A DNA stretch of 64,000 bases. Origin: Gracilaria domingensis. Its lineage: Eukaryota > Rhodophyta > Florideophyceae > Gracilariales > Gracilariaceae. Numbering within the stretch: the stretch's first letter is position 1; each line of letters starts with the position of its first letter. A model generated the notes under the pieces. It was given only the letters and a program-made list of their open reading frames with translations, was not told the origin of the DNA and searched no databases. Below, piece by piece: positions 20,320 to 30,175 of the stretch. Both the position numbers and the translations under genes were made by a program. The DNA is taken from assembly GCA_022539475.1 (NCBI GenBank), contig VCMS01000092.1, forward strand, positions 1-64,000, written 5' to 3'.

Positions 20320-20538
20320 CCCGGTATGTGTTGTACACGTACTAGTCCACAAGTTTACGAGTGTAATCCTGAAGATGCTAGCGTGCGTTGCTTTCAAGCT
20401 GAAGAAGTAACCGAACACATACGCATCGCATTGGGAAATGAGGGTCCTTTGAAAGTGGTTGGTGGGAAAGGAATGGTCTCCAAGATTTTGCAGCTGCAAA
20501 AGAAATGCCAAGACCGAAAGCGACTTATCGTAGCGTAG
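20320..20538 (+). CDS. Possible last exon of the 18999 gene
   Basis: This is an open stretch of 72 codons in frame with the 18999 gene if a 49-bp intron (20271-20319) is spliced. It encodes a Cys-containing, helical tail. An independent start at 20326 exists, but a free-standing 70-residue protein 40 bp after another stop is less likely. No family is recognised. Confidence 0.3.
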   Translation, partial: PGMCCTRTSPQVYECNPEDASVRCFQAEEVTEHIRIALGNEGPLKVVGGKGMVSKILQLQKKCQDRKRLIVA

Positions 20539-21533
20539 AAGCTGATTTTCATGAAGCGTGCCTTCCTAGTGGCTCTGGAAGTTGACCCAGATCGAGAAGG
20601 GAGCGTATTTGAACGTTATATTCGCTTGAGATCTTTGGATTCACCAAGACGAAGGGGAAGTATGGCTGAAGCAGTGAGCTGATTTCCTCTGTATCATGCC
20701 ACCATCGAAATCCGTTGGCCACAACCTCGGCCTTGGATCGTGGTCATTTGTTGTAAGCGTTAGATTTTAGTAGGGGTCCAGTCTGCCCTGGCTTGCACAG
20801 ACTTTTGGCCAGGACTCGTTCTCTTTGAGTGGTGAGAACGACTACTTTTTGTATATACCTTCGTACCTAAAAACTCTACCATGATTCTGTACAGTTCTCA
20901 GATTGATAGGTTGAATGTTGGCTTTTCATTCATCCATTCGCTCTTGTCTATTTCACCGTTGGTCCGTGACAATTTCTGAGTGCCACAGAGTTCAGATTCT
21001 ACACCTCCTGCCAGGTAGCCTTCTATCCCTCATTATGTTGCCGGCATTCTCTCTCTCTCTATTTATGGGCACAACAGCCTAATTCCGGCGTGCCACATAT
21101 CATAACGGTTCTGTTGAAAGAAGCGTTCTCTCTAGGAAGGCCAGAAGCAAGCATTCTTCCTCCTTGAATGCAGGCAACATAATTTAGACGAGGGGTGGCA
21201 TGCGAAGAACCCGCAACAACCCCCAACACTTTTGTACGGTTGTGAAAGGGCATGTGCAGTCGTCTGTCTTGTTTCCGTAAAGCAGTATCCACTGTGGTAA
21301 AGGCAGAAACAGAGATAGGCTCAACACAAGGCTTGGCTCGGGGTGTTCGTAGCGCTCTGTAGTTGTTCTTTACTAAGCCCATGACTGGACTCTTGTACAC
21401 GCTATCATATCCCTTCGCCAAGTCTCTTCACTCAGGTGTTTCTTTCTTTGGCATTCTACAACGGTCCCCAATTTCTCGCTACATGCTCCGTTCTGTGGTT
21501 CCATTCCAGGTTCTGCATAGGTGCCCAGTATTC
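20539..21533. other. Intergenic region
   Basis: About 1 kb lies between two convergent unrecognised genes. A minus-strand frame at 21059-21421 (120 codons) has no recognisable features. I see no RNA gene or repeat here. Confidence 0.4.
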
Positions 21534-22811
21534 TTATACCTCGTCAGTAATGAGGTGTTCCAACTTCCTCTTCCTGGGGTTATCAGACCCTGTCAGATAA
21601 AACAAAGCTCTGCTCTCCTTCAACGAGCGATTAGTATTCAAGGCATGAGAGGCATGAAATCTAAATCGCATTGGCTCATTCTCCTTCATTAGTACGCACT
21701 GATTTCCTATGCGCCCCTCCCAGCGCTGATAACCAGGTTTGGCCGTGCTTTGTACGAGATCCCATACTTCCTTCTTGGGCTGGAAACGCTTTCGAGCTTC
21801 GCGATCCGGAAGAATACCACGAGGCCTACAGGAACGGAGCGAAGGAGGCCCAGGGGGAAGAGAAGGGTTTCTCCTACGTTTGACAACCTGCTCATCTCGG
21901 ACTTCTTGCTTTAGGCGAAGAAGGCGTTCATAATGTTTCTGTGCTATCCGCGGTAACCGTGGTGTATTCACCTCTACCGCACGTCTTTGTAATTCATCGC
22001 GGAGATCAACAAAGTATGTCTGGCAGTCAATGGACCTATCTACGTTTGATATCCAAGTAGTGTGTGTATCAGAGACCCTGTCCCACCGTGGAGAACGAGA
22101 CCCACCTGCTCCGATTTCCACCCTGTGGGAGGCAGCATTCCAATGACGAACATTAGTATTGCTTTCTAGACAAACACACATCTGTTGAGGAAATCCTTCC
22201 TTTACAGGTTTAAAGTGCTCATGCTCGTTACCGTTTTGATGAACTTCAGAGAGAACTGTATGTTGCATACGGCGGAATGACCGAACTGTTGCGGGAGGAC
22301 CCTTGCTTGCCAATGAGATGTCTTCGGTAATAGCAGAGCGAGCAAATTCTCTTAGGAAGAGTTTCCACGTTTCCTTAGAAGTATTCTTCTTGTCACGGAT
22401 ACTCGAAGGGTTCGGCAGTTCGGAAAACTTGTGCGTAGCTACAAAAAACCACTTCTGTTTTGCCTTCTCTGTCTGGCATGTCATCATTTTCGCAGCTGAT
22501 TCTAGTAGCCTGAGCCCTTCTTTCTTCATTGTAGATCTATCCCACATCTTCTTGCACATCCATGGAACTATATTTCTCAGCTTTACCTTCGTCGCCTTCA
22601 TTGCTTTGCCTAACATCATTGAAAAAGTGAAACATTCAATCCGATACGCCTGCAACAGAACAAAAATTTGTCTCTCTCGGCTGAAACCGAAGTACGCGAC
22701 GGAGCGCGTTACGACTTTAATGCGAACTGGCCTCAACGATATAAATGATGCATACATTTGAGCTCGACGAACAACAGAGAGACACGTCAAAATTGAGACC
22801 TGTAGTGACAT
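21534..22811 (-). CDS. Hypothetical basic protein
   Basis: The product is 425 residues from the first ATG at 22811; the frame extends upstream to a TTG. It is basic, with Lys/Arg clusters near residues 325-365 (KRRRNPSLPPGPPSLRSCRPRG) and at the C-terminus (NPRKRKLEHL), so it may be nuclear. A helical stretch (LPRIAQKHYERLLRLKQEVRDEQVVKRRR) precedes the Pro-rich part. No domain is recognised. The open frame is long for a chance event, but the start is uncertain, and 63 codons lie before a better-looking Met at MMLGKAMKATK. Confidence 0.4.
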   Translation of the reverse strand: MSLQVSILTCLSVVRRAQMYASFISLRPVRIKVVTRSVAYFGFSRERQIFVLLQAYRIECFTFSMMLGKAMKATKVKLRNIVPWMCKKMWDRSTMKKEGLRLLESAAKMMTCQTEKAKQKWFFVATHKFSELPNPSSIRDKKNTSKETWKLFLREFARSAITEDISLASKGPPATVRSFRRMQHTVLSEVHQNGNEHEHFKPVKEGFPQQMCVCLESNTNVRHWNAASHRVEIGAGGSRSPRWDRVSDTHTTWISNVDRSIDCQTYFVDLRDELQRRAVEVNTPRLPRIAQKHYERLLRLKQEVRDEQVVKRRRNPSLPPGPPSLRSCRPRGILPDREARKRFQPKKEVWDLVQSTAKPGYQRWEGRIGNQCVLMKENEPMRFRFHASHALNTNRSLKESRALFYLTGSDNPRKRKLEHLITDEV

Positions 22812-23599
22812 GTTCCAATTTGAACCACAAGGTAGCTGCTGCCTGTCCCCTCTCAAAGCATGATGATCCAAATCCTATTCTTGAGAGTTTAAGAGCGTAT
22901 GAGATGACTTTTAAGTGTTCACAGACTTTCGCGCTCTACATGTTAAGAGCCCTCGGTAAACCGGATGAAACATCATGCTGGTCTCGGATGGTCTGTCTTG
23001 ACACAGCTTTGCCATTTTATGGTACATATCTTGGATTCGAGACTCTTTTAGTTAGTTACCGAGCAGATCAAAGATCCTGCATTCCTGAAGAGGGGTAGTG
23101 GATTTGACCACACCCTCATGCGGAAATGGGATTTTTTAGGGTTTGTCTTGTAGTGAGTAGATTTTCAGGGGTTGAGGGTCAAAAGACTGGCTTGGATACT
23201 ACATGCTGATCGCGTAGACTACAATTGTAGAAGTCAAAGAAGCGCGACCTAACTTATTCCAAACGAGAACGGTCTTTCTCCGCTCGGAAAGTGCCCAAGG
23301 AAAGTTCAGAGATACTAGTTCGTTCGTTCGGTAGCCAACCCATTGCGATTTTTACATCGAACGGCCTGCACAGACCTTGAGCAGGGTTCAAGACTACGAA
23401 GATCGGCACAGTAGCCACACGATTAGTTCGAGAAGGTTAGTTGGTCGCAGGGACGGCACGAAGTGAAGACGCAGAAATCGTAACTGTCACACGCTGGTGG
23501 ATCGGCCTCGCCGAATCGCGCTTGAATAGGGAGAAAAGATACAAAGCATCTTGTCTACTACCAAGGGTAACAAGTTTGTGAGCCGAAGGGCGAGGCTCC
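22812..23599. other. Divergent intergenic region
   Basis: This 0.79-kb stretch contains the promoters of the hypothetical gene on the left and the CZIB-like gene on the right. I see nothing else in it. Confidence 0.4.
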
Positions 23600-24070
23600 A
23601 TGCCGAAATTCAGCCTTCAGATATCTGCTCAGCTGAGCAATATTACATCAGTGGAACCTCCAGAGGACTATCCATGGCATCTCATCTTACAGTGCACGTC
23701 TTGCGGTGAGAGGACATCCAAGCCAGTGGTACTATCCACTGCTGAGGAAGTGGAAGGCATTCGGAATGCAGTGGTCAACTTGAGGTTGACATGCAAGCTT
23801 TGCGGGCGAGTGAATGATGTGAAGATCCTTAAGCAACACACATATCTAGAAGAGAAGGCCCCAGACTGGGGTGAGCTTCTTACTTTTGAATGCAGAGGGT
23901 TGCAACCAGTAGAGTGGATTATCGCCGATGACGTTCCACTGGAGATTCTGGCATCCGGGGGTCCACTTGAAGATGGCTTCATTGAGGACGGCGAGTTCTA
24001 TGGCTATGATGAGAAACTTGGCGACGAGGCGAGTGTCACAGAGATGAAAAAGCGCTTTGAGAAGTTGTAA
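23600..24070 (+). CDS. CXXC motif zinc-binding protein (UPF0587/DUF866, CZIB homologue)
   Basis: The product has 156 residues, about the length of the human CZIB (C1orf123) protein. It has the family's two zinc-binding pairs: CTSC at residues 32-35 and CKLC at 65-68. The conserved lead-in (DYPWHLILQCTSCGERTSKPV) and the late acidic segment (IEDGEFYGYDEKLGDEASVTEM) are also present. The family is conserved across eukaryotes and binds one zinc. Its cellular role is not settled. It is a single exon. Confidence 0.9.
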   Translation: MPKFSLQISAQLSNITSVEPPEDYPWHLILQCTSCGERTSKPVVLSTAEEVEGIRNAVVNLRLTCKLCGRVNDVKILKQHTYLEEKAPDWGELLTFECRGLQPVEWIIADDVPLEILASGGPLEDGFIEDGEFYGYDEKLGDEASVTEMKKRFEKL

Positions 24071-24569
24071 GATATACCTTAACATCACGTGCTTTCTGCG
24101 GTTGAGCACACTACGAGGTCAAACTCATTTGATGCAGGTGGAAACAGAGCTTACTGTGACTAAGAACGGGAGTGTGCCGCGGCCAAGGCACTCATGACAG
24201 CACGTGTGAAGATGGCCCCCACTTATTTTGTCATTAACATTAAGCGCTTGGATGTTTACTACACAGTTTTAACACAACCTAATGAACAAATATGAGATTT
24301 GTAGTTCTTTCTAGAAGCACTATAAACAGGATTGAATCGACCTCACGACCCATTGACAGCACGGGAGTCTTTATCTGAGTCAAAGCTCGTCCAATATGGG
24401 AGTCCAGTGAACATAACCGCGACGTTTGCGCTTCGACACAAGGTTTCTTTCCACGTCCACGACCACGAGGATGTCAACGAAGAAACGTTTCAAGGTCCAG
24501 ACGCTAGCTTTGCACTACAATAGACGATCAGGCTGTGTAGTGAACAACAGAGTGAAACTTATTATTCAT
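24071..24569. other. Convergent intergenic region
   Basis: These 500 bp lie between the ends of the CZIB-like and NUMOD3 genes. The sequence is AT-richer than its surroundings, with no feature I can support. Confidence 0.4.
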
Positions 24570-25565
24570 TTAGTCAGACATGATATCTCTCGCTTGAGGT
24601 TCATCTTCTCCAATAGCTTCCTTGAGCATCAAGTACCTCTTAATTCTAAAGATCATCATGGGAGCGACAAACCTCTCGTACGTCGAAGCGCTGGGTAATC
24701 TTCCATACTTGGTTCTATATGTGTCGCTCCATAGCATGAGATCCCGATGTAAGGCTCTAAATTCACGCCTCATAGAGAAATACTCTTTAGTCTTCCCTTT
24801 CTTGCCCTGAGAAATCAGACGCGGCCAGTCATCTTCCTGGGCGCGATTGAGACGCGACTGAGAAATTTTCTTCCTAGTCTCTTTGGACATAGACACTCCC
24901 TTTCGAGCAAGACTCATCCTCAGCCTAGTAGCCTTACTTGCCGGTTGCCCTTTGTTCGGAGCGGTTCTTCCCAGCCTGGACGCGCGCATACGTTCTCTGA
25001 AATCAGGATCGTTCCAATTGGCCTTGGCAGCGTCAGAGATCTTCTTAAGCACCTCCGGCTCATTTCGTCTCGCCAACATGCGTTCCCTCCACGCCGGGTC
25101 GTTCCAGAGATTCTTCAGTCGCTCACTTCGGATGCGGCGTTCTGCAGGGGAATAATTGCGTCGTCGTTCAGTGTCCGCGCGTCGCTCAGCGTCGGAACGT
25201 CGCTCCATATCCGGCCGGCGTTCCGAATCAGCCGCCTCCCGCGCGCGGCTGTTGAGAAGATGGAAGCGAATGCGCGCCAGTTGTACGCGAGTCGGCAGCG
25301 GAACGTTTGGCAGTGGTGTGGCGATGGGTGGCCGCCTTTGGACCAAGAGCGATTGGAGAGTTCTTTCGGGCGGTCGAACGCTCATAGATAAAGTGAAAGC
25401 TGGGGCTAGGGAGCATGGTAGGGATGGGGCGCGCATCTTGTTACTGGATGGGGGAGATGAAGAAGCAGACTGGACGCTCATTCTCGGCAACTGCTTTCTT
25501 CCTTCGTACAAGGATGAGATGTGTATCTGCGACGCGAAATGAAAGGGGCGCGCTCGCGCTCGCAT
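24570..25565 (-). CDS. NUMOD3-repeat protein, probably organelle-targeted
   Basis: The product is 331 residues from the first ATG at 25565, with an alternative ATG at 25481. After an acid-poor, Ser/Pro/Arg-rich leader come Arg/Glu repeats (SERRPDMERRSDAERR). At least three NUMOD3-like DNA-binding helices follow: RLKNLWNDPAWRERM, KANWNDPDFRERMRASRLG and KATRLRMSLARKGVSMSKETRKKISQS. NUMOD3 modules were defined in homing endonucleases. Land plants and algae carry nuclear genes with such repeats but no nuclease domain, and some products go to the plastid. No GIY-YIG or HNH nuclease is seen here. The role may be organelle nucleic acid binding. Confidence 0.65.
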   Translation of the reverse strand: MRARARPFHFASQIHISSLYEGRKQLPRMSVQSASSSPPSSNKMRAPSLPCSLAPAFTLSMSVRPPERTLQSLLVQRRPPIATPLPNVPLPTRVQLARIRFHLLNSRAREAADSERRPDMERRSDAERRADTERRRNYSPAERRIRSERLKNLWNDPAWRERMLARRNEPEVLKKISDAAKANWNDPDFRERMRASRLGRTAPNKGQPASKATRLRMSLARKGVSMSKETRKKISQSRLNRAQEDDWPRLISQGKKGKTKEYFSMRREFRALHRDLMLWSDTYRTKYGRLPSASTYERFVAPMMIFRIKRYLMLKEAIGEDEPQARDIMSD

Positions 25566-25693
25566 GTGCAAAATGCACCTCACAAATATCTCGCACCCCG
25601 ACACAAATGGGCCACACGGCAGAGCGTTTTTTTTAAAGGATTTCTGTGAAGTGTTTTCTTTTAGCTCGCCGACGTGAAGGGTGTCCACGATGC

Positions 25694-25705
25694 TTTCCCG
25701 CCAAA
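25694..25705 (+). promoter_or_regulatory. E2F-type site in the NUMOD3/Csm1-like divergent promoter
   Basis: TTTCCCGCCAAA is an exact match to the classic E2F/DP site. It sits 139 bp before the Csm1-like ATG. The same 12 bases, in the other orientation, occur in the RAD54B/Treslin-like promoter at 29914-29925. Confidence 0.55.
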
Positions 25706-25833
25706 TAGCTGTTCCACATAACTCAGCAAGATGCTCCTTCGCGAGGCAAAGTTCGTCCCCACGGTGATCACTGCTCTCAGCTTACCCTTCCATCCTCTGA
25801 ACGTAAGGCTTCGCCCACTTCACTAAATCTCAC

Positions 25834-26550
25834 ATGTCCCCATTTACCACCAAGGCTGTGGAACCCTCCGCGGACCCGTCCGCCGCTCAAACTGCCGCCA
25901 CAACCGAGGCCGCCCTCCAAGAAGCGCTTGACGCCGCGCGAAACCTGGTCTCATCACTCAAAAGCGAGAACACCCGTCTTCGTCACGTCAATCTTGAATC
26001 CCAGCGCATCATAACTAGGTTGAAGTCAAGTCGAACTGCACGCACTCGTTCCGACTACAAGCATGCCCGACTTTCCGTTCTACTTCACGAGCTTGAACGT
26101 CTGCAAAGGGGGACTCAACCACAGGCGCTGCAAAATTTCTTGCCGGATGCTACTATCACACGATTGGCGCGAGCGATTCACGAAGAGCAAAAGGGTGCCC
26201 CCACGCGCGACATGCGTGCTGCCAATCTACAGCGATGTTTAGAGATTTTGTTAGGCGCTACTTTACAATGCGGTAATCAACCAGCAGTTCATATCGGCAT
26301 GTTGAATCCGGAAAGCGGCGACAGACTAGCGTTCGAGCTACGATGGGACGACGAACATGTAGAATATACTCGACAGGATGCTCAGTTTTCGACTGAGCTT
26401 CCAGAGCTTGCCCGAGAAGAAGCAATGCACTTCGAGATCGCCCAGGGCCCTAACTTTCTAAAGGAGCTTATAAACTGCTTGTACCCCCCTACTACAAACC
26501 CGCCACCGCATTCTCCAAAACTAGACGATGAGCATCAACCGGAAGTATAA
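25834..26550 (+). CDS. Monopolin Csm1/TITAN9-like protein
   Basis: The product has 238 residues. A coiled coil covers about residues 25-65 (LQEALDAARNLVSSLKSENTRLRHVN), followed by a compact domain at about 105-217. Its end reads VEYTRQDAQF, then LPELAREEAMHFEIAQGPNFLKELI. This fits the Csm1 C-terminal domain pattern of a beta strand with EYTP, an acidic LPxYL, E-x-I-x-F, then a helix with FY-x-x-L. Fungal Csm1/Pcs1 is a homodimer that clamps kinetochores and organises rDNA; plant TITAN9 is considered its relative. The assignment is by motif only. The tail is Pro-rich and disordered. It converges with RAD54B, leaving 45 bp between stops. Confidence 0.5.
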   Translation: MSPFTTKAVEPSADPSAAQTAATTEAALQEALDAARNLVSSLKSENTRLRHVNLESQRIITRLKSSRTARTRSDYKHARLSVLLHELERLQRGTQPQALQNFLPDATITRLARAIHEEQKGAPTRDMRAANLQRCLEILLGATLQCGNQPAVHIGMLNPESGDRLAFELRWDDEHVEYTRQDAQFSTELPELAREEAMHFEIAQGPNFLKELINCLYPPTTNPPPHSPKLDDEHQPEV

Positions 26551-26595
26551 GAACTAACACGTTCATACCATCCTCAATCTTCGAGCATCTTCGGA

Positions 26596-29487
26596 TTAAT
26601 CTGCAGTCAAATCATTCAAAGCCGCGTCCCACGCTTCACTGTCCTCTTCCTGACCTTCTTCGTTTGCTAATGGTTTACAAGATTGCCCTGCCTCCAAATT
26701 GCTACGGGTGCTACTGTTTTCACCAAAAAACCAAGTTGGAGTCTGTTTTGTTTGCTTGCATCTCTTTTCGTTTGCTGCGCTCACTTTCGCTAGTGCCTTG
26801 TCAACGTCTTCATCACTGCTTTCCTCAGAATCACTTTCGAAGAGTTTTGGAAGCTTTCTCTTTCGACTGCCGTCTGCTCTCCCACTTCCGCTCTTGTGTT
26901 CAACCGTGGGGACGGAAGCATTCTTCTCCTCGCCATACTGACTGCCACACTTTTTGGTGTAGAGGTACGAGACAATGCCGTGCGTGTGCAGGTCCGCGTT
27001 CAACGCTGCGTTCAAGACCTCATCTTCTCCACACATAACCAGGTTTTCTACCTCAATTGACTCACTTTCGATAAGTCCTTGATACTCACTGAAGCGTTGC
27101 AAGAGGTTTTGGTGCTTAGCTAACTTCTTCGGATCATCATCAAAGTCATCCTCGTCATCTAATGTTTTCTTATCGGCTGCGAGCTGGGAGCGCTTCAGCA
27201 CTTGAAGTGTGTCACAGAATCGCAGGTTTCCGTGGTATTGAAACAAGTCTTTCAATTGCTCAGCACTAAAATTGCCCTCTTTGCCCCCAAACACACCGCC
27301 AGCATCCACCCCCTTCTCCTCCTCTCCATCAACGGCACTTTGTAGCTCTCCTTTGAACAGCTGCCTTTGGAAGATTTTCTCCTCAATGGTTCCCGTACAC
27401 AACAATCTATACACGAAAACGGGCTTCTTTTGACCATCACGCCAGATCCTCGCCATTGCTTGCAAGTCTGTGGCAGGATTCCAATCCGGATCAAACAGAA
27501 TGAGGCGATTTGCACCAATAAGATTAAGACCCACACCACCAGCTTTCGCACTGAGAAGAAACACATCTCCGTTCCTGCCCTTATTGAACTGCTTAACAAT
27601 ATCTCCGCGATGGTTCACATTGGTAGCTCCATCCAAACGACAGTACTTGATGGAGCGGCGTATCAATGCATCTTGTATGAGATCAAGAGTCGAAGTGAAA
27701 TTGCTGACGAGGATTACCTTGTCTCCTGCTGAAAAACTTGCATCGCATATTGCCAGGGTCACTAGCATCTTAGAAGAATGTGACACGTCAAAGTGATCCG
27801 TGCCAACAGGAATTTCATCTTGAAGACTTGATTCTTCATCGACTTCTTTTGCTACTAGTGTTGGATGACTACAGATTTTGCGTAGGTAATTGATGGCGCT
27901 TAAGGCAGCGCTGAATCTGGTCGTATCGAGACTGATGTAGCGGTTATTAGCCTCCCTTCGGTAGGCCTCTTCCTGTTCTGGGACAAGTCTACAAAAGATG
28001 GCCGTCTCAGTTTTGGGAGGTAGGTACTTCTCAAGAATATCTGAAGTTCGACGTAGAACAAAACAGGATGTAACGCGAGACAGTTCTTGGGCACGTGCTT
28101 CCCCTAACCGTATCGCGCTCTGGGTAGCATTTGAATCTCTTGACGCGATAATTGGGTGGGCAAACACATTTCGGAAAGATTGAAGAGTACCCAAACATCC
28201 AGGGTTCACGAATTCACAAACAGCGAAGAATTCATCTAGATCATTTTGTACCGGTGTCCCGGTAAGGATGATTCTTCTTCTGCATGGAAGATTTCGCAAA
28301 GCCTCGATGGTCTTGTTCCCTTGACTGCTCTTTAGACGATGGCCTTCATCGCAAATCACTAAGCCGCAGCCGCTTTTGTACAAGTGCTCAGAGTAGCTCC
28401 TAAACATCTCATAAGAGATGATGAGTAGTCTTTTCACATTCCCGTTGACGAACGCTGCCAGACCCTGCTTGCTTTCGAATGTAGAATTCCCGCTTTCTAC
28501 CCAGACAGGTTGTAGTCGCTCATTCCCAAGCCACTTCTTCACTTCATTCACCCAGTTGGTAACCAGAGAAGCAGGACAGACAACAATAGCCTTCTTGACC
28601 ATTGGCGGTCCTGACGGGCCTTGTTTCAAAAGCGTCCAAATGAGTGCAATAGCCTGGAGCGACTTTCCCAGCCCCATTTCGTCTGCAAGAATTGCACCGT
28701 TACCAAGATTATCACTATCGTAAGAGACTCCAAGAACGCAGCGGTACATAAAGGCAATCCCAGCCTTTTGATGTATTCTCATATGCCGCGCAAGGCAAGG
28801 ATCAAGGACGACAGGAATGTCATTCGGGCCTTTCCCAGCCTCTGCGAAACTGGAAAGAACAAATGCATTGGGAGCAAGTGGGTCGTGCAGAGGACCTCGC
28901 ACGTTGCTCTGCTGGGTAAGGTTTTTAGGCTTTAGCGGTTTGAACGGCTTCCTCTTCACCACCATTCTGTTTGTTACGGTCGGAGTCTGTGCCTTCAAGA
29001 AGACACGCCCAGAGACGTAGTCATCAGCCTTCACCTGTTCTTGTACCTCAAGCTCGAATGTGCTCACTTCAAGCGTGTTGCCAGGCTTTAGGCCCCCGAG
29101 CTTACCGACGCGTTCAGATGTTACCCTCTTACCATCCTCATTCTGCAGTTCGACATGTCGATCGTTTGTCAAAATGATGAATCCGTCAAGGTACGATTTA
29201 TGCTTCTTTTTCGAGCGCTTCGTGTACAAAACTGAAAAGTATAGCCTCTCCTTCTCCGTAGGGGTGCAGTTCGCTTTGGATGATGATTGGAGTTTGTTTG
29301 GGAAGGTGGATGATGTTCGATGCAAATTTGGCTTTGGCAAATGAGATGGTGGTAGCACGCATGGATCGGCAACATCGGTTCCGCTCGAAGTAGAGCGAGG
29401 CGTTATGCGAGCATTGGTACACATTGGGGATGCTCGTATCCGAGAAAGACCGACTCGTAGTCTGGGACGAGGACGAGACGGATGCAT
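26596..29487 (-). CDS. SNF2-family recombination translocase, RAD54B/Rdh54-like
   Basis: The product is 963 residues from the first ATG at 29487; the frame upstream opens with TTG. It is a double-stranded DNA translocase that works with Rad51/Dmc1 in homologous recombination. Motifs are ILADEMGLGKSLQ (Walker A), VVCPASLVTNW, ICDEGHRLKSS (the DEGH box that separates Rad54 types from most SNF2 proteins), LTGTPVQNDLDEF, then the second lobe with LVSNFTSTLDLIQDAL, FLLSAKAGGVGLNLIGANRLILFD and ARIWRDGQKKPVFVYRLL. The pre-helicase segment GPLHDPLAPNAFVL and its spacing match RAD54B/Rdh54 better than RAD54. The C-terminal 150 residues are acidic and Ser-rich with RKRKLPK. It is one exon and divergent from the Treslin-like gene. 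Confidence 0.88.
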   Translation of the reverse strand: MHPSRPRPRLRVGLSRIRASPMCTNARITPRSTSSGTDVADPCVLPPSHLPKPNLHRTSSTFPNKLQSSSKANCTPTEKERLYFSVLYTKRSKKKHKSYLDGFIILTNDRHVELQNEDGKRVTSERVGKLGGLKPGNTLEVSTFELEVQEQVKADDYVSGRVFLKAQTPTVTNRMVVKRKPFKPLKPKNLTQQSNVRGPLHDPLAPNAFVLSSFAEAGKGPNDIPVVLDPCLARHMRIHQKAGIAFMYRCVLGVSYDSDNLGNGAILADEMGLGKSLQAIALIWTLLKQGPSGPPMVKKAIVVCPASLVTNWVNEVKKWLGNERLQPVWVESGNSTFESKQGLAAFVNGNVKRLLIISYEMFRSYSEHLYKSGCGLVICDEGHRLKSSQGNKTIEALRNLPCRRRIILTGTPVQNDLDEFFAVCEFVNPGCLGTLQSFRNVFAHPIIASRDSNATQSAIRLGEARAQELSRVTSCFVLRRTSDILEKYLPPKTETAIFCRLVPEQEEAYRREANNRYISLDTTRFSAALSAINYLRKICSHPTLVAKEVDEESSLQDEIPVGTDHFDVSHSSKMLVTLAICDASFSAGDKVILVSNFTSTLDLIQDALIRRSIKYCRLDGATNVNHRGDIVKQFNKGRNGDVFLLSAKAGGVGLNLIGANRLILFDPDWNPATDLQAMARIWRDGQKKPVFVYRLLCTGTIEEKIFQRQLFKGELQSAVDGEEEKGVDAGGVFGGKEGNFSAEQLKDLFQYHGNLRFCDTLQVLKRSQLAADKKTLDDEDDFDDDPKKLAKHQNLLQRFSEYQGLIESESIEVENLVMCGEDEVLNAALNADLHTHGIVSYLYTKKCGSQYGEEKNASVPTVEHKSGSGRADGSRKRKLPKLFESDSEESSDEDVDKALAKVSAANEKRCKQTKQTPTWFFGENSSTRSNLEAGQSCKPLANEEGQEEDSEAWDAALNDLTAD

Positions 29488-30175
29488 TTTGGCGCTGGAC
29501 GAAGTTGTCGATTGCAAGCTGTCGGCTGGGATAGACACGGTTGGCTTCGAATGAACACGACGAACCGGGCTTACATAGGCGGACGAAGAAAGAAGAGCGC
29601 TTCCTCGTCGCCTGGTCCTGCCATGCACGGGATCCCGATGGCTGCGGTCGGAAATCAAGAGACAGCGCGCGTCAATAAAGGGGCCCTTTCATTTGGCGGA
29701 TGAATGTGTGTTTCGTTTCGAACAGGAATTCCTGCAAATAAGGCGTCTCTGGGTGCCAGTCCGAGAGCATCTCGCGATGAATGACAGGAAATTTCGAAAT
29801 TTCTCTCATGCGGCGCTCGTTTTTTCTTTGGCAACAATGCCCTGCGAATGGTGATCTGTAAACTGCGGAGTGTAAAGGGGCAGAATAGCGCGTCCCAAAA
29901 CGCTGGCGCAAATTTTGGCGGGAAATTGGTTAACCGGTGCAACGGCTGTATTGAGGTACTACTTCCACAACAACTGCACCTCATACCCTCAGCCTATCTT
30001 GCCTCACCCTCTTGACTTCGAGAAGTTTCCCCGTTCCATCCACAGTTATCAACGAGGACATTCGTCTTGCTCATCGCATTCAGCTTCATTCACCGTTATA
30101 ACATCGTGCTGCGAAGACGGCGATCACCTTTTCCCGCTTCCATATTGTTTGATCACCAGCATCCCCGCATAACCC
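29488..30175. promoter_or_regulatory. Bidirectional promoter of RAD54B-like and Treslin-like genes
   Basis: This 688-bp stretch lies between two divergently read genes. It holds an exact E2F-type 12-mer (29914-29925) and a second partial site, TTTTCCCGC (30129-30137), 39 bp before the right-hand ATG. Open frames here start with non-ATG codons or have no recognisable content. Confidence 0.5.
29914..29925 (-). promoter_or_regulatory. E2F-type site
   Basis: TTTGGCGGGAAA is the reverse complement of the site at 25694-25705. It is centrally placed in the promoter shared by the RAD54B-like and Treslin-like genes. Confidence 0.6.

Noticed and set aside
22303-22761. A 152-codon hydrophobic + strand frame
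   Set aside because: It is the antisense shadow of the basic hypothetical protein on the minus strand (Lys/Arg codons read back as Phe/Leu/Ser).
29915-30172. An 85-codon + strand frame just before the Treslin-like ATG
   Set aside because: It starts without ATG, overlaps the E2F-type promoter and has no domain; it is more likely leader sequence.
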